A stretch of 44,954 bases of DNA, taken from positions 1 to 44,954 of the forward strand of contig CAKTOJ010000003.1 of the NCBI GenBank assembly GCA_934589665.1. Reading direction: 5' to 3'. The translations under genes and the position numbers were made by a program. This DNA comes from an uncultured Oscillospiraceae bacterium. GTDB lineage: Bacteria; Bacillota; Clostridia; Oscillospirales; Oscillospiraceae. Numbering within the stretch: position 1 is the stretch's first letter; each line of letters begins with the position of its first letter. Under the pieces are notes generated by a model. It was not told where the DNA came from, did not search any database, and worked only from the letters and a program-made list of their open reading frames with translations. Below are positions 43,901-44,954 of this stretch, in pieces.

Positions 43901-44954
43901 TCACGTCGATCTTGCCGTCACCCGTGTTCTTCACGTCGGTGCCCTTCGTCTCAACCGTCACGTCCTCGCTGGACTTGACGGAGCTGACCGTACCGCTGCC
44001 GGTCACGGTCGCGTTCTGCGCGTCGTTCGTCACGCTCTCGATCGTCGTGCCCTTGCCCGCGCTGACCGTCGCGCCCGCGGCGTCCTCCGTCACGCTGACG
44101 GAATCCACCTTCGCCGTGCCCTTGGTCTCAATTTCGCTCTTCGCGCCGCTGAGCGTCACATCGCCCGCGTTCGCACTCTCGAGGATGAGCTTGGAACTGT
44201 CGCCGCTCACGCTCGCGCTCTCCACGCCGGTGCTCTTGACCGTCACGGTGGAGTTGTCGCCCGTGATCGCCACGTGGTCGGCCGTCTTGCCGCCCTCAAG
44301 CGTCACGTCAACATCGTCCGCGGAGACGAGCAGGCGGCCCGCCTCGCCCGTCACCGTCACGTCGTCGGCCACGACCAGCGTAATGCCGCCGTTGCCGCTC
44401 ACGCGCGCGCCGTCCTCGTTGGCGTAGGCACCGATCGCGCGGTCAAGGATCGTCACGGTGGATGCGCGGTTGATCTCGTCCTGCGGCGCGATCCGGTTAT
44501 CGCCCACGCCCGAGACGATGCCCGCCTCGATCATCGCCGCGACCATGCCCGAAGCATAGGGCGCGACCTTCGTGCCGTCGCCGTACTTCGTGAGATCGGC
44601 GTTCTTCACCGGCTCAATGCCCAGCGCGCGGCCGAGCATGACCATCGCGCGCTCGCGCGAGATCGTCCCGTCGGGATCGACCGTGCCGTCGCCGTTGCCG
44701 TTGAGGATCCCCGCCGCCGCGCAGCGGTTAACCGCGTCATAGTACCATGCGCCGGGCCTGCTGTCGGAAAAGCCCGCGTCGCCCGCCGCGCCGAGCTTGA
44801 GGAGCTTGCTCAAGATCGTCGCCAGCTGGCCGCACGTCAGCGGCCCATTCGGGTCGAACTGGCCGTCGCTGCCCTGCACCACGCCGCTGTTCACCCAGCG
44901 CGTGATCGAGCGCTCCGCCCAGTGTCCGCTCACGTCCGTGAGCGTCACGCTCTC
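40956..44954 (-). CDS. SLH-anchored protein with CxxC repeats and beta-helix (5' end outside window)
   Basis: 1332 residues are visible and the frame is open to the window edge, so signal peptide and start are missing. The first 185 residues hold three SLH repeats. Then comes a low-complexity beta-solenoid (DDVTVTGEAGRLLVSADDVDVTLEGG pattern) and a Ser/Thr/Gly linker. A block of about 375 residues has repeated CxxC pairs (CTVCG, CSCGAK, CTVCKAE, CTRCD) with HxHxW or GHxHHW spacers. From about 775 to the end are short repeats (GGTLTVTKGEITGSTTA, NGGTFETA) typical of a right-handed beta-helix. CxxC pairs could bind zinc or form disulphides outside the cell. Likely a structural or adhesive protein. 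Confidence 0.85.
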   Translation of the reverse strand, partial: ESVTLTDVSGHWAERSITRWVNSGVVQGSDGQFDPNGPLTCGQLATILSKLLKLGAAGDAGFSDSRPGAWYYDAVNRCAAAGILNGNGDGTVDPDGTISRERAMVMLGRALGIEPVKNADLTKYGDGTKVAPYASGMVAAMIEAGIVSGVGDNRIAPQDEINRASTVTILDRAIGAYANEDGARVSGNGGITLVVADDVTVTGEAGRLLVSADDVDVTLEGGKTADHVAITGDNSTVTVKSTGVESASVSGDSSKLILESANAGDVTLSGAKSEIETKGTAKVDSVSVTEDAAGATVSAGKGTTIESVTNDAQNATVTGSGTVSSVKSSEDVTVETKGTDVKNTGDGKIDVTDSTGKDTSVSGGSTTTTGSGSTSSGSGSSSSSDKPSHSHRYADAWSYDADYHWHASTCGHDTVSGKEAHTWDEGTVTKEATETEKGEMTYTCTVCGYVKTAEIPELGHVHHWELVARVDATCTTDGTKAYYICSCGAKAEDAAGVYAIEDDTQLKLPKLGHTAGSEVQENVVEATCTTAGSYDAVVYCTVCKAEISREAKTTDALSHNWGEWTVTKEATETAKGEKTRACTRCDAVETEEIPELEHVHQWTLVPAVAATCTTGGKKAYYVCACGEKAEDAEGASIITDESVLDIPALGHTPGDAVRENEVAATCTTDGSYDEVVYCTVCKAEISREHKTVDALGHSWNEGVVTTEPTCTEAGEKTYKCTVCQTTKTESVAALGHEFDESTLKCTRCGEFEESVVAAIGDHGYKTLTEAMAAAENKNTIVLLQDMSESGISVKAGLTVTLDLNGKALSANSTIFYVSGTLTIKNTGDAATGSVTSNDRALYLNSGSAVTLSAGVAVHTNDRPIVVEPTATLTVAKGASVEGDPDEYNPGSVITCQGTVNIQSGSTVTGHGYESVITVDGGKLSMTGGTVEQTGLAGAAIETKSGAVVTINGTAAVIKATNEKVCPSGNPGIAAISMTGGGRVEIKNGKIEAGMKFGVDVAGGGTLTVTKGEITGSTTAVQVTKGTANLSGGTFRINPETSKQGYLLNCIDANYQDGTAKIVVTGGTYEGFDPADNSAEGEGTNFVKDGYASQADGAGHYTVAKIGSSADLPIEISTAKQALAMAEKAGYYKLVDDVVVDNEINLSSKTWVIDLNGHSVRLAYAEGVKPNNGGVFNISGKKSSLTINDSSNGEGKVIGSDKTYTNKVTSAVRVGNYGKLTINGGHFYGMNEGTSCIFTMTSMASGSKGTVVINGGTFETASPSNGIYYVLNHQDSATGGCTMTVNGGTFKEYNPGVTHVDPVNAKTGKIVLGTGCTTTSEVINGATWYTVSK

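Overview
The window looks like a chromosomal piece of a GC-rich, Gram-positive gut-type clostridium. Oscillospiraceae, in the neighbourhood of Oscillibacter, Dysosmobacter or Lawsonibacter, is my inference. It rests on eight genes for S-layer-homology (SLH) proteins, an ECF sigma factor next to a PrsW-type protease, purine-rich ribosome binding sites and GC-biased codons. No rRNA, tRNA, CRISPR array, IS element or complete prophage was seen.

Left part (1-5700): the end of an SLH protein; then, on the minus strand, a LytS-type sensor kinase and SARP-type response regulator followed by an aromatic/APC-type amino-acid permease and an acetamidase/formamidase. A 9-bp direct repeat with an 11-bp period sits at the permease promoter and is a candidate site for the regulator.

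Centre of interest (5700-12540): two full-length S-layer-like genes (846 and 849 aa) point away from each other. Their first 424 bp form a perfect inverted repeat that starts between the Shine-Dalgarno sequence and the start codon. The 1,572 bp between the repeats hold the leader and Shine-Dalgarno of the left gene and a gene for a two-domain, degenerate integrase-fold protein with winged-helix domains. The right gene has no proper Shine-Dalgarno and no obvious promoter. This is the arrangement expected of an invertible expression switch that alternates two surface-layer proteins: left gene ON, right gene OFF as written. The leader also looks like a structured RNA with a possible pseudoknot.

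12580-18400: a strong promoter, closely similar to that of the integrase-like gene, starts an operon of ECF sigma factor, 113-aa two-helix membrane protein, polytopic membrane protein and PrsW-family protease. Next come a sensor kinase and YcbB/GlnL-type response regulator, then a PTS IIC-like transporter whose 3' end lies inside a dispersed repeat.

18500-44954: an SLH island. It holds a 1229-aa SLH protein, an SLH-anchored subtilisin co-transcribed with a 3015-aa repeat protein, a plasmid-like RHH-ParA-ParB cassette with iterated TGAYRTCA operator-like boxes, a 1725-aa protein with C-terminal SLH domains translationally coupled to a paralogue of the 113-aa membrane protein, and a partial protein with CxxC repeats and a beta-helix. 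The theme is cell-surface construction, with a likely phase-variable S-layer and a membrane-linked sigma-factor system.
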